A program made the position numbers and the translations under genes. Shown here one piece after another: positions 1 through 8,273 of a stretch of DNA of 64,000 bases. The stretch covers positions 18,853 to 82,852 of the forward strand of contig NZ_JAGIBD010000016.1 of the NCBI RefSeq assembly GCF_017744555.1. Direction: 5' to 3'. The stretch comes from Cellulomonas sp. (GTDB lineage Bacteria; Actinomycetota; Actinomycetes; Actinomycetales; Cellulomonadaceae). The notes below the pieces were generated by a model. It saw only the letters and a list, made by a program, of their open reading frames with translations. It ran no database searches and was not told the DNA's origin. How positions within the stretch are numbered: position 1 is the first letter of the stretch; every line of letters begins with the position of its first letter.

Positions 1-446
1 TCCTTGCCCTGGTAGCCGGAGACGAGCTGGATGACCTGCTGGCGCACGCGGTTGAGGTCGGCGCCGAGCTTGTTCAGCACCTGGGCGGCGACGCCCTCAC
101 CCTCGCGGATGAGACCGAGCAGGATGTGCTCGGTGCCGATGTAGTTGTGGCCGAGCTGCAGCGCCTCGCGCAGCGACAGCTCCAGCACCTTCTTGGCACG
201 CGGCGTGAACGGGATGTGGCCCGACGGCGCCTGCTGGCCCTCGCCGATGATCTCCTGCACCTGGGCACGCACGGCCTCGAGGGAGATGCCGAGCGACTCG
301 AGCGCCTTGGCCGCGACACCCTCACCCTCGTGGATCAGTCCCAGGAGGATGTGCTCGGTGCCGATGTAGTTGTGGTTGAGCATCCGCGCCTCTTCCTGGG
401 CGAGGACGACCACGCGGCGGGCTCGGTCCGTGAATCTCTCGAACAT
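1..446 (-). CDS. clpC: ClpC AAA+ unfoldase, N-terminal part (runs off the window)
   Basis: ATP-dependent unfoldase that feeds substrates to ClpP in the cytoplasm. Only the first ~148 residues are present. They form the double Clp-N repeat that binds adaptors and substrates: the motif [15 protein letters not shown] occurs near residues 25-40 and recurs in nearly identical form ([15 protein letters not shown]) near residues 100-115. The start [11 protein letters not shown] is typical of ClpC/MecB rather than ClpB. An SD-like GGAG lies about 6 nt before the ATG at 444-446. The AAA+ modules lie beyond base 1, so integrity cannot be judged. No convincing ClgR or HspR operator is visible upstream. 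Confidence 0.95.
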   Translation of the reverse strand, partial: MFERFTDRARRVVVLAQEEARMLNHNYIGTEHILLGLIHEGEGVAAKALESLGISLEAVRAQVQEIIGEGQQAPSGHIPFTPRAKKVLELSLREALQLGHNYIGTEHILLGLIREGEGVAAQVLNKLGADLNRVRQQVIQLVSGYQGK

Positions 447-613
447 GTGCACTCCTCACGAGCGACGTGCTCACCGCGTACCCGGGGCGGCGGCCTGTGG
501 GCGACGACGAGCGGCGTTGTTCGATGCTAACGGCGGGGTGGTGCTGCGACTGCCCGTGTTCGCCGCAGGCGTGACGCAGGTCGTGAGCGGCGCCGCGGCC
601 TAGGCTCGCAGGC

Positions 614-1270
614 GTGACCACCCCCGCCCCGTGGGCACCGCCGCGCCGCACGTCGCTCGTCGCCCCGGTGACGCTGACCGCCGTCGGGGTGGTCCTGCTG
701 CTCGTGGCGTCGGCCGTGGCCGTGCTCGTCGTCCGCCTGTTCCTGGGCCTGCTGCCGCTCGACGTGCTCGACGGAGACGGCGACCCGGGGTCCGGGGTGC
801 TCGCCGTGATCGGTGCGCCGGGGTCGTCGACCGTGGTGCTCGACGCGGACACCGCGTACGCCCTGTACCTCCTGGTGCCGGACGAGGCGGCGCACGTGGG
901 CCTGGACTCGCGGCCCGAGGTGACGGCGCCCGACGGGTCGGCGGTGGACGTGCGGGACGCCGCGGCGGTGTCGCTGAACGCGTCGCGGGGCGGCATGACG
1001 GCCTCGACCGTCGCGGCGTTCACGACGGGCAACGCCGGGACGTACACCGTGGCGGTCCCCGCGGCGTCGGTCGACGACGCACGCGTGCTCGTGGTCGAGG
1101 ACGCCGAGGCCACGAGGTTCCTGTCCGGCGTGCTCGGCACCGTCGCGGGCGTCGCCCTGCTGTGCGTCCTGGCCGTCGCCGGCCTCGGGGCCACGATCGG
1201 CGGGGCCGCCTGGTGGGCGTCGCGGGTCCGGGCACGCCCGTCGCCCGCGACCCCGGCCGCACCGCGGTAG
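614..1270 (+). CDS. Hypothetical protein with two membrane segments
   Basis: A 218-residue protein of unrecognised family. A hydrophobic segment (about residues 17-45) is followed by a ~120-residue Asp/Ala/Val-rich extracytoplasmic region, then a second hydrophobic segment (about 170-200) and a short basic tail. This suggests a periplasmic-type loop held between two helices. There is no SD; a -10-like TAGGCT at 601-606 ends 7 nt before the GTG, so the mRNA is probably leaderless. It is divergent from clpC and upstream of a SanA-like gene. No catalytic motif is visible and the function is unknown. Confidence 0.7.
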   Translation: MTTPAPWAPPRRTSLVAPVTLTAVGVVLLLVASAVAVLVVRLFLGLLPLDVLDGDGDPGSGVLAVIGAPGSSTVVLDADTAYALYLLVPDEAAHVGLDSRPEVTAPDGSAVDVRDAAAVSLNASRGGMTASTVAAFTTGNAGTYTVAVPAASVDDARVLVVEDAEATRFLSGVLGTVAGVALLCVLAVAGLGATIGGAAWWASRVRARPSPATPAAPR

Positions 1271-1325
1271 GACGACCCGCCGAAGTCGGCCCGCGCACGT
1301 CGCTCACGACCCTACGCTCACCGTC

Positions 1326-2003
1326 GTGACCACCGCCGCGCCGCCCCGCCGGTCGCGTCGCCGCCTCGTCACGGTGGTCGCCGCAGCCGTCGTCGTCCTG
1401 GTCGCCGCGCCCGTGCTGTGGGTGCAGGCCGTGGGCCAGTCCCGGGTCCGGGATCCCGACGACGTGCCCGAGCGTCCCGTCGCGCTCGTCCTCGGTGCCG
1501 GCCTGCGACCCGACGGCACGCCGTCCACCTACCTGCGCCGCCGGCTCGACGCCGCCGCCCTGCTGTACGCCGAGGGCACCGTGCGGGTGGTCCTGGTGAG
1601 CGGGGACAGCACGACACGGTGGCACGACGAGCCGACGGCGATGCGCGGCTGGCTCGTGGACCACGGCGTGCCGGACGCGGCGATCGTGTCGGACTTCGCG
1701 GGTGTCGACACGCACGACACCTGCGTGCGGGCGCACGACGTGTTCGGGGTGGCGGGCGCGGTCGTCGTCACGCAGGACTACCACCTGCGCCGGGCGCTGT
1801 TCTCGTGCCAGGAGGCAGGCATCGACGTCGTCGGCGTGGGCGTCTCGTCGCGCAGCGTGGAGCCGCGCAAGGCACTGATGTACCGCGTCCGGGAGCTGCC
1901 CGCCTCGGGCCGGGCGGCGTTCGACGCGCTCACGCACCGCCCGCCACGGTTCGGCGGCCCGCGCGAGACCGGGGTCACGGACGCCCTGGCCGCCGCCCGC
2001 TGA
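1326..2003 (+). CDS. SanA/YdcF-like DUF218 membrane protein
   Basis: 225 residues. An N-terminal basic stretch and one hydrophobic helix (about 12-32) anchor a DUF218 domain on the outer face. Visible family features are ALVLGAGLRPDGTPS, VVLVSGD, a Glu-Pro-Thr-Ala-Met segment and VVVTQDYHLRRALFSC, the usual DUF218 order. In Escherichia coli SanA of this family affects envelope permeability to vancomycin; the biochemical activity is not known. The GTG start has TACGCT at 1313-1318, 7 nt upstream, and no SD, so it looks leaderless. A HAD-phosphatase gene follows 21 nt later. Confidence 0.85.
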   Translation: MTTAAPPRRSRRRLVTVVAAAVVVLVAAPVLWVQAVGQSRVRDPDDVPERPVALVLGAGLRPDGTPSTYLRRRLDAAALLYAEGTVRVVLVSGDSTTRWHDEPTAMRGWLVDHGVPDAAIVSDFAGVDTHDTCVRAHDVFGVAGAVVVTQDYHLRRALFSCQEAGIDVVGVGVSSRSVEPRKALMYRVRELPASGRAAFDALTHRPPRFGGPRETGVTDALAAAR

Positions 2004-2024
2004 GCCGTTTGCGAGGATCGACCG

Positions 2025-2867
2025 GTGACCACCACGCCCGGCCCCCGTCCCGTCCTCGACCCGCCCGACGTCGGCGAGGTCCCCGACATCCGGCTCATCG
2101 CGCTCGACCAGGACGGCTCCCTGCTCGACGACCACAAGCGGATCGACCCGAGCTTCTGGCCGCTGCTCGACGAGCTCGACCGCCGCGGCGTCGTCGTCGC
2201 ACCCGCGAGCGGCCGGCAGTACGCGACGCTCCGGCGGACGTTCGCGCGCGACGACCTCGTCTACGTCGCCGAGAACGGCGCGTACGTGGTGCGGCACGAC
2301 GAGGAGGTCAGCTCGGACCCGCTCGACCTCGCGACGGCCCGGGCGCTCGTCGAGACCGTGCGGACCTCGACGGGTGACGTCGGCACCGTGCTGTGCGGGA
2401 AGCGCTCCGCGTACGTCGAGCGGACCGACGACCGGTTCCTCGCGCAGGTGCACCCGTACTACGCGCTGCTCGAGACCGTCGACGACCTCACCGCGGTCGA
2501 GGACGACGTCCTCAAGGTCGCGGTGTACGACTTCGGGCACGCCGAGCAGGGTGCCGGTCCGCTGCTCGCGCCGTTCGACGTGCACGACCGTGTGATCGTG
2601 TCGGGCGAGCACTGGGTCGACGTGATGAGCCGCACGGTCGACAAGGGCACCGCGCTGCAGGCCGTCCAGGCCACGCTCGGCATCACCGCCGAGCAGACCA
2701 TGGCGTTCGGCGACTACTTCAACGACCTCGGCATGCTCGCCGCCGCGCACTGGTCGTTCGCGATGGACAACGCCCACCCCGAGGTGCGGGCGGCCGCCCG
2801 GTTCGTCGCGCCGTCGAACAACGACAACGGCGTGGTGCGGACCATCCGGTCCGTGCTGGGGATCTGA
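2025..2867 (+). CDS. HAD-superfamily hydrolase (Cof-type phosphatase)
   Basis: A cytoplasmic HAD phosphatase of 280 residues, usual length for the Cof/SupH-type subfamily acting on small phosphorylated metabolites. Motif I is LDQDGSLLDD (near residue 26-35, with the nucleophile and acid/base Asp), motif II is ASGRQ, and motif IV is GDYFNDLGML near residue 227, which binds Mg2+. The cap lies between motifs II and III. The GTG start has GAGGAT at 2013-2018 placed 6 nt upstream and no SD, consistent with a leaderless mRNA. The substrate cannot be read from the sequence. Confidence 0.9.
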   Translation: MTTTPGPRPVLDPPDVGEVPDIRLIALDQDGSLLDDHKRIDPSFWPLLDELDRRGVVVAPASGRQYATLRRTFARDDLVYVAENGAYVVRHDEEVSSDPLDLATARALVETVRTSTGDVGTVLCGKRSAYVERTDDRFLAQVHPYYALLETVDDLTAVEDDVLKVAVYDFGHAEQGAGPLLAPFDVHDRVIVSGEHWVDVMSRTVDKGTALQAVQATLGITAEQTMAFGDYFNDLGMLAAAHWSFAMDNAHPEVRAAARFVAPSNNDNGVVRTIRSVLGI

Positions 2868-2976
2868 CAGCCACCCTGACCAGCGCGGACACCGCTTCTG
2901 CCGCCGGCCCTGCATCCGGGACACTGTGCGACGACGGTCGCGCGGGGCGGCGGTCCGGAGACGACGGGGGCTGCGG

Positions 2977-3660
2977 ATGGCGCGTGACGTGCGGGGCGGG
3001 GCCGACGACGAGTGGGGCTGGTTCGACGCTGCCCTCCTGTACACGTGCCACGTGGTCGCCGCGACGAAGGCCGGCCGGACCGACGCGATCACCACGACGG
3101 TGGCCGCGTCCTTCCCGCCGGCGATGGCGCGCGACGAGTCGCTGCTGAGCGAGGGCTGGTTCGTGCTGCAGGAGTTCTTCGCCCCCGGCGACGGCACCTA
3201 CCAGCACGACGGCGGGTTCTTCTTCGCGTCGGGCGGCCTCGGCCTGGCCGTGACCGGCGTGGTCGCGGGCGTCCGGGCCGCCGGGAACGCGTCGCGACGC
3301 CAGGCGGCGGCCGCGGCGGCGGTGCCGCGCTGGCTCGAGGTCGACCGCGGGTCCGTCGTCGTGTCCAGCCACGGGTTCTACCTGCAGTCGACGAAGGGCC
3401 ACCGGCAGTGGCCGTGGGAGTCCGTGCAGGTCGCGGAGATGGTCGGGCCCGACGTCGTGCAGCTGTACGGCCACTCCACGACCGGCCCGGTGCTGTGGCG
3501 GCTGCAGTCGCCGTGGGCGCCGATGGTGTTCGGCCTGTGGTGCGTGGACCGGCACCCGCAGCACCCGCAGTTCGTCGCGAACGACTGGCTGCCCCGCGGC
3601 TGGTGGGAGCGCGCGACGGCGGCGGGGCACCGCCCGGCGATCGGGTGGTCGCAGGGCTGA
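2977..3660 (+). CDS. Hypothetical protein, 227 aa
   Basis: The family is not recognised. The ATG at 2977 is preferred because a G-rich SD-like stretch (GGGGG at 2966-2970) precedes it; an in-frame GTG at 2926 would add 17 residues. The protein is rich in Trp and aromatics. A weakly hydrophobic Gly/Ala stretch (about residues 75-95) is followed by a region that reads like a small beta-sandwich of the kind seen in PH-like bacterial domains (VDRGSVVVSSHGFYLQ), then a Trp-rich tail. No signal peptide is visible. The neighbours give no functional hint. Confidence 0.65.
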   Translation: MARDVRGGADDEWGWFDAALLYTCHVVAATKAGRTDAITTTVAASFPPAMARDESLLSEGWFVLQEFFAPGDGTYQHDGGFFFASGGLGLAVTGVVAGVRAAGNASRRQAAAAAAVPRWLEVDRGSVVVSSHGFYLQSTKGHRQWPWESVQVAEMVGPDVVQLYGHSTTGPVLWRLQSPWAPMVFGLWCVDRHPQHPQFVANDWLPRGWWERATAAGHRPAIGWSQG

Positions 3661-3742
3661 CGACCGCACGACCGGGGTCCGCGCCCACCCGGCCGGCCGC
3701 CGGCGCACCGGCCGTGTGGGTGGTTCGCCCTAGCGTGACCGT

Positions 3743-4150
3743 ATGGACACCACCGTCTCGTTCCTGCGCCCTGCCGGACTGGTGCACAGCCCGGTCTTCA
3801 GCCACGTCGCCGTCGTCCCGCCGGGGGCCACCACGATCCACGTCGGCGGCCAGAACGCCGTCGACGCGAACGGGGCCCTGGTCGGCGGGGACGACATCGC
3901 AGAGCAGAGCCGCCAGGTCATGGCCAACGTCGTGACCGCGCTCGCCGCCGTCGGTGCGACCGTGCGCGACGTCGTCGCGTGGACGATCCTCATCGTCGAC
4001 GGCGCCGACCTCAACGCCGCCTTCGCGGCCGCCGCGCCGACGCTCCAGGTGGACGGCGACCCGGCGCTCGTGACGGGTGCCCGGGTCGCCGGGCTGTCGT
4101 TCCCGGGCGCGCTGATCGAGGTCGCCGCGGTCGCCGCCGTCTACCGCTGA
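3743..4150 (+). CDS. RidA/YjgF-YER057c-UK114 family protein
   Basis: 135 residues, close to the usual RidA length. Members hydrolyse reactive enamine/imine intermediates released by PLP enzymes, as cytoplasmic trimers. Visible features are HVGGQNAVDANG, ALAAVGATVRDVVAWTILI and a C-terminal ARVAGLSFPGALIEVAAVAAV, where the Arg could match the catalytic Arg of true RidA. TAGCGT at 3731-3736 lies 6 nt before the ATG and there is no SD, suggesting leaderless expression. A PLP-dependent class V aminotransferase follows, which fits an enamine-scavenging role. Confidence 0.9.
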   Translation: MDTTVSFLRPAGLVHSPVFSHVAVVPPGATTIHVGGQNAVDANGALVGGDDIAEQSRQVMANVVTALAAVGATVRDVVAWTILIVDGADLNAAFAAAAPTLQVDGDPALVTGARVAGLSFPGALIEVAAVAAVYR

Positions 4151-4233
4151 CGCCCGTCGACGACCTGCGGGGCAGGGCCACTTCCGTCGCGCTGGCCGTT
4201 GTGCCGTGCCGCCTGCCGGGCGACCATCGGGCC

Positions 4234-5325
4234 ATGACGACCACGCCCGGGACCGGCACGCTGAGCGACCTGCAGGCCCGGTTCGACCGGGTGCCCGGCT
4301 ACCTCGACGCGGCGACGTGCGGCCTGCCCTCCCGCGAGACGGCGGACGCCATGCGCGCGGGCGTCGACGCGTGGCAGGCCGGCCGGATCGACATGGCCGG
4401 GTACGACGAGGCCGTCACGCGGTCGCGCGACGCCTACGCACGGCTGGTCGGGGTGGACGCGTCGGCGGTCGCGATCGGCGCGCAGGTGTCGTCGCTCGTC
4501 GGGCTGGCCGCGGCCGCGCTGCCCGACGGGTGCGAGGTGCTCACGGTCGACCAGGACTTCGCGTCGGTGGTGTTCCCGTTCCTCGCGCACGCCGACCGGG
4601 GCGTCACCGTGCGGCACGTCCCGGTGGAGGCGCTGGCCGACGAGGTCCAGCCGTCGACCGGCGCCGTGGCGTTCTCGCTCGTGCAGTCGCGCGACGGGAA
4701 GGTCGCCGACGCCGACGCGGTCCTCGCCGCCGCGCGGTCCGTCGGGGCGCTGACCGTCTGCGACCTCACGCAGGCCGCCGGGTGGCTGCCGACCGACGCG
4801 GCCCGATTCGACGTGACGACGGGCTCGTCGTACAAGTGGCTCGCCGGGCCGCGCGGCGCGTCGTTCCTCACGGTCGCCCCCGACGTCGTCGAGCGGATCC
4901 GCCCGCTGCACGCGAACTGGTACGCGGGCAAGGAGATCTGGTCGTCGATCTACGGCCCGGACATGACGCTCGCGTCCGACGCGCGCCGGTTCGACGTCTC
5001 CCCCGCCTGGCTCGTCTGGCTCGGCGTCGCTCCCGCGCTCGAGGCGTTCGCCGCAACCGACCCGGCCGCCCTGCACCGGCACGCCGTCGGGCTCGCGAAC
5101 GCGTTCCGGCAGGCCGTGGGGCTCGGTCCGTCGGACAGCGCGATCGTGTCGCTCGAGGACGACGAGCGCGGCACGCTCCGGGGCGCGCTCGACGCGGCCG
5201 GCTGCCGGGTCGCGGGCCGGGGCGGCCGGGTGCGGCTCGCGTTCCACGTGTGGAACGACGAGGACGACGTCGACAGGGCCGCGTCGGCGGTCGTCGGGCA
5301 CGCCGCGCAGGTCGCCGCACGATGA
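4234..5325 (+). CDS. Class V aminotransferase-fold PLP enzyme
   Basis: 363 residues with the fold of cysteine desulfurase/selenocysteine lyase-like enzymes. The PLP lysine is in SSYKWLAGPRGASFL (near residue 200), preceded by TVCDLTQAAGWLPTD, the strand bearing the Asp that pairs with the pyridine nitrogen. No cysteine loop typical of IscS/SufS is evident, so desulfurase activity is doubtful; epimerase, lyase or aminotransferase activity are all possible. The start is the ATG at 4234; a GACCAT 6 nt upstream is a weak -10 candidate. Its stop overlaps the next start (ATGA), so the two genes are translationally coupled. Confidence 0.85.
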   Translation: MTTTPGTGTLSDLQARFDRVPGYLDAATCGLPSRETADAMRAGVDAWQAGRIDMAGYDEAVTRSRDAYARLVGVDASAVAIGAQVSSLVGLAAAALPDGCEVLTVDQDFASVVFPFLAHADRGVTVRHVPVEALADEVQPSTGAVAFSLVQSRDGKVADADAVLAAARSVGALTVCDLTQAAGWLPTDAARFDVTTGSSYKWLAGPRGASFLTVAPDVVERIRPLHANWYAGKEIWSSIYGPDMTLASDARRFDVSPAWLVWLGVAPALEAFAATDPAALHRHAVGLANAFRQAVGLGPSDSAIVSLEDDERGTLRGALDAAGCRVAGRGGRVRLAFHVWNDEDDVDRAASAVVGHAAQVAAR

Positions 5326-5915
5326 GCGACGGCCCGACGGGCGATGCCGGCCGAACCGTCGCCGGCGTCCTGCTGACCCCCGGGGCCGGTGCGGGCCGGG
5401 ACCACCGCACGCTCGTCGCGCTCGAGCGGGACCTGGCTCCCCTGCCGGTCCGCCGCGTCGACTTCCCGAACCGCCGGGCGGGCCGCCGCGGCCCCGACCG
5501 GCCGGAGGCGGCGATCGCGTGCGTCGTCGAGGAGGCGACCGCGTTCGCGGAGGAGCTCGGCGTCGGCACGGACCGGCTGGTGGTCGGGGGCCGGTCGTTC
5601 GGCGGGCGGATGTGCTCGATGGCGGTCGCGCAGGGCCTCCCGGTCGCGGGGCTCGTGCTGCTCTCGTACCCGCTGCACCCACCCGGTCGCCCTGACCGCC
5701 TCCGGGTCGAGCACCTGCCGCAGATCCAAGTCCCGGTGCTGGCCGTCTCGGGCCTGCGTGACCCCTTCGGCACCCCCGAGGAGCTGGACCTGCACCTGCG
5801 CACGGTGGCCGGTCCGCTCACCCTCGTGACGGTCGCGGGCGACCACGCACCTCGCGACGACACCTCTGTGACCAGCGAGGTTGTCGCCTGGGTCAACTCC
5901 CTGAGAGTTCCCTGA
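5322..5915 (+). CDS. Small alpha/beta-hydrolase (dienelactone hydrolase/TEX30-like)
   Basis: 197 residues. GVLLTPGAGAGRDHR forms the oxyanion region, GGRSFGGRM holds the nucleophile Ser (G-R-S-F-G), LSYPLHPPGRP follows, and VAGDHAPRDD holds the catalytic His. The Asp is probably in GLRDPFG. This pattern fits the KANL3/TEX30-like alpha/beta hydrolases, usually of unknown substrate. The ATG overlaps the stop of the aminotransferase gene by 4 nt, so it is the second gene of that operon. Confidence 0.8.
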   Translation: MSDGPTGDAGRTVAGVLLTPGAGAGRDHRTLVALERDLAPLPVRRVDFPNRRAGRRGPDRPEAAIACVVEEATAFAEELGVGTDRLVVGGRSFGGRMCSMAVAQGLPVAGLVLLSYPLHPPGRPDRLRVEHLPQIQVPVLAVSGLRDPFGTPEELDLHLRTVAGPLTLVTVAGDHAPRDDTSVTSEVVAWVNSLRVP

Positions 5916-5924
5916 GGACACCTA

Positions 5925-5940
5925 GGTGACCCAGGTCACA
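5925..5940. promoter_or_regulatory. Crp/GlxR-like half-consensus operator upstream of the MMPL gene
   Basis: GTGA-N6-TCAC (5926-5939) with arms GTGACC and GGTCAC around a central CA. This matches the core of the actinobacterial Crp/GlxR consensus TGTGA-N6-TCACA except for the first base. It lies about 145 nt before the MMPL transporter start and 10 nt after the stop of the preceding hydrolase. Confidence 0.4.
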
Positions 5941-5955
5941 CCCTGAGGGGAAACT

Positions 5956-5969
5956 CGGGGGTATCCCCG
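5956..5969. promoter_or_regulatory. Inverted repeat CGGGG-N4-CCCCG before the MMPL gene
   Basis: Perfect 5-bp arms around GTAT in the only sizeable spacer before the transporter. It could be a regulator site; the stem is too short to call a terminator and no T-tract follows. Confidence 0.3.
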
Positions 5970-6082
5970 ATGGTTCGCGATGCACCTCCCCGAGGAACCT
6001 AGGATTCGCCGGCGCGCGACGTGCATCCCCACCCTCGCCGGCCAACTCCACCGTCGTCGTCGACACCCCCAGAGGATTTGTC

Positions 6083-8197
6083 ATGTCCAAGGTCGCGGGC
6101 TGGATCACGCACCGCTACGCCAAGTTCGTCGTCATCGCCTTCTGGCTCGGCGTCGTCGCCCTGCTCGGCCCCCTCGCGGGCAAGCTCACGAGCGCGCAGG
6201 ACAACGACGCCAAGTCCTGGCTGCCCGGCGACGCCGAGTCCACCGAGGTCATCGACGTGGCGAGCACGTTCGTCTCGGAGAACACGATCCCGGCGGTCAT
6301 CGTCTACGACCGCCCGGGCGGTCTCACGCAAGACGACCTCGCCCTCATCCAGACCGACGTCGCCGAGTTCTCGTCGCTCGACACGCTCGACGGCGACGTG
6401 ATCGGCCCGGTCCCGTCGCAGGACGGCGAGGCCGCGCAGGTCATCGTGCCGCTCGACCTCGGCAAGGACGGCTGGGAGAAGGCCGCCGACGCCGTCGCCG
6501 ACCTGCGGGCCACCGCCGAGGACGGCGCGGGCGGCATGCAGGTCTACGTCACCGGGCCCGCCGGGCAGGCCGCCGACTCGTCGGCCGCGTTCGAGGGCAT
6601 CGACAGCACGCTGCTCTACGCGGCGGGCGCCGTCGTCATCGTCATCCTGCTGCTCACGTACCGCAGCCCGATCCTGTGGCTGCTGCCGCTGGTCTCCGCC
6701 GGCGTCGCCCTCACCGTGTCGCAGGCCGTCATCTACGTGCTCGCCGACCGGTACGGCCTCACCGTCAACGCGCAGAGCGCAGGCATCCTCACGGTCCTGG
6801 TGTTCGGTGCCGGCACCGACTACGCCCTGCTGCTCGTCGCGAGATACCGCGAGGAGCTCCGGCACCACTCCGACCGGCACGAGGCCATGGCGGTCGCCCT
6901 GCACCGCGCGAGCCCCGCGATCATCGCGAGCGGCGCGACCGTGACCGTCGGCATGCTCTGCCTGCTGTTCGCCACCATGAACTCCACCGCGGGCCTCGGC
7001 CCGGTCGCCGCCGTCGGCATCGTCGTCGCGCTGCTCGTCATGATCACGCTGCTCCCGGCACTGCTCGTGACCTGCGGCCGCTGGGTGTTCTGGCCGCGCG
7101 CCCCGCACGTCGGTGACCGCGAGCCCACCGAGCACGGCTTCTGGGCCCGCGTCGGCGGCCGTATCGAGAAGCGCCCTCGTGGCACGTGGATCGTCACCGC
7201 AGGCATCCTGCTGATCGCCTGCGTCGGCATCACGCAGCTCAACGCCGTCGGCCTCAGCAACGAGGACTCGTTCACCACGACGCAGCCGTCAATCGAGGGC
7301 GAGAAGGTGCTCGCGGAGCACTTCGCCGGCGGCGCCGGGACCCCGGTCGTCGTCATCGCGAACGCCGACGAGGCGGACGCCGTGGCCACCGCGTTCAAGG
7401 GCGTCGACGGCATCGAGCCGTCCAGCGTGACCGAGCCCGTGGTCAAGGGCGACATCGCGTACCTCGAGGGGACCCTGACGTCCGCGCCGGACAGCCAGGC
7501 CGCGTACGACACCGTCGACCGCGCCCGCGACGAGCTGCACGCCGTCCCGGACGCCGACGCGAAGGTCGGCGGCGCGACGGCCACCAACCTCGACGTGCAG
7601 CGGGCGTCCGCGTACGACAGCAAGGTGATCATCCCGATCATCCTCATCGCGGTGTTCGTCATCCTGATGATCCTGCTGCGGGCCGTCGTCGCACCGCTCG
7701 TGCTCGTCGGGACGGTCGTGCTGTCGTTCGGCGCCGCCATCGGCGTGAGCGCGCTCGTGTTCAAGCACGTGTTCGGGTACGCGGGTGCCGACACGTCGTT
7801 CCCGCTGTTCGTGTTCGTCTTCCTGGTCGCCCTGGGGATCGACTACAACATCTTCCTCATGACCCGGGTGCGGGAGGAGGCGATCCGGGTGGGCCACCAC
7901 CGGGGCTCGCTGGTCGGTCTCGCGGCGACGGGTGGCGTCATCACCTCCGCGGGCCTGGTGCTCGCCGGGACGTTCGCGGTGCTGGGCACGCTGCCGCTGG
8001 TCGGGTTCGCCGAGATCGGGTTCGCCGTGGCGTTCGGTGTCCTGCTCGACACGATCATCGTCCGGTCGGTGCTGGTCACGGCGCTCAACCTCGACATCGG
8101 CAAGACGATGTGGTGGCCGAGCAACCTGGCCAAGCGCCCGGACCCGTCGGAGCTCCCCGCGGCCCCGAAGCCGGAGCCCGAGCCCGTCAACGCCTGA
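6083..8197 (+). CDS. MMPL-family RND transporter
   Basis: 704 residues, the usual length for an actinobacterial MMPL exporter. An N-terminal helix (about 15-35) is followed by a ~150-residue extracytoplasmic domain and five helices, then the same order repeated in the C-terminal half. The two conserved Asp-Tyr proton-relay pairs are present in VFGAGTDYALLL (about residue 255) and LVALGIDYNIFL (about 590). Substrates of such proteins are lipids, glycolipids or hydrophobic drugs. The ATG at 6083 has a GAGG 9 nt upstream. The gene stands alone, between a spacer with two inverted repeats and a strong terminator. Confidence 0.92.
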   Translation: MSKVAGWITHRYAKFVVIAFWLGVVALLGPLAGKLTSAQDNDAKSWLPGDAESTEVIDVASTFVSENTIPAVIVYDRPGGLTQDDLALIQTDVAEFSSLDTLDGDVIGPVPSQDGEAAQVIVPLDLGKDGWEKAADAVADLRATAEDGAGGMQVYVTGPAGQAADSSAAFEGIDSTLLYAAGAVVIVILLLTYRSPILWLLPLVSAGVALTVSQAVIYVLADRYGLTVNAQSAGILTVLVFGAGTDYALLLVARYREELRHHSDRHEAMAVALHRASPAIIASGATVTVGMLCLLFATMNSTAGLGPVAAVGIVVALLVMITLLPALLVTCGRWVFWPRAPHVGDREPTEHGFWARVGGRIEKRPRGTWIVTAGILLIACVGITQLNAVGLSNEDSFTTTQPSIEGEKVLAEHFAGGAGTPVVVIANADEADAVATAFKGVDGIEPSSVTEPVVKGDIAYLEGTLTSAPDSQAAYDTVDRARDELHAVPDADAKVGGATATNLDVQRASAYDSKVIIPIILIAVFVILMILLRAVVAPLVLVGTVVLSFGAAIGVSALVFKHVFGYAGADTSFPLFVFVFLVALGIDYNIFLMTRVREEAIRVGHHRGSLVGLAATGGVITSAGLVLAGTFAVLGTLPLVGFAEIGFAVAFGVLLDTIIVRSVLVTALNLDIGKTMWWPSNLAKRPDPSELPAAPKPEPEPVNA

Positions 8198-8209
8198 CCG
8201 GCCCCCACG

Positions 8210-8248
8210 AGGACGGGCGTGTCACCGCATGCGGTGCGCGCCCGTCCT
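8210..8248 (+). terminator. Terminator after the MMPL gene
   Basis: A perfect 10-bp stem (AGGACGGGCG / CGCCCGTCCT) encloses the 14-bp palindrome CACCGCATGCGGTG (8223-8236), so the structure is a stacked hairpin. It starts 12 nt after the stop codon. Confidence 0.75.
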
Positions 8249-8273
8249 TGCTGACATCTGCTCTCATGGATCC

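Noticed and set aside
322..1194. Reverse ORF of 290 codons opposite the gene at 614
   Set aside because: A high-GC shadow frame; the forward frame has proper third-position bias, membrane helices and a leaderless promoter.
2926..2976. 17-codon N-terminal extension of the hypothetical gene at 2977
   Set aside because: Arg-rich, without an SD or -10, while the ATG at 2977 has a G-rich SD.
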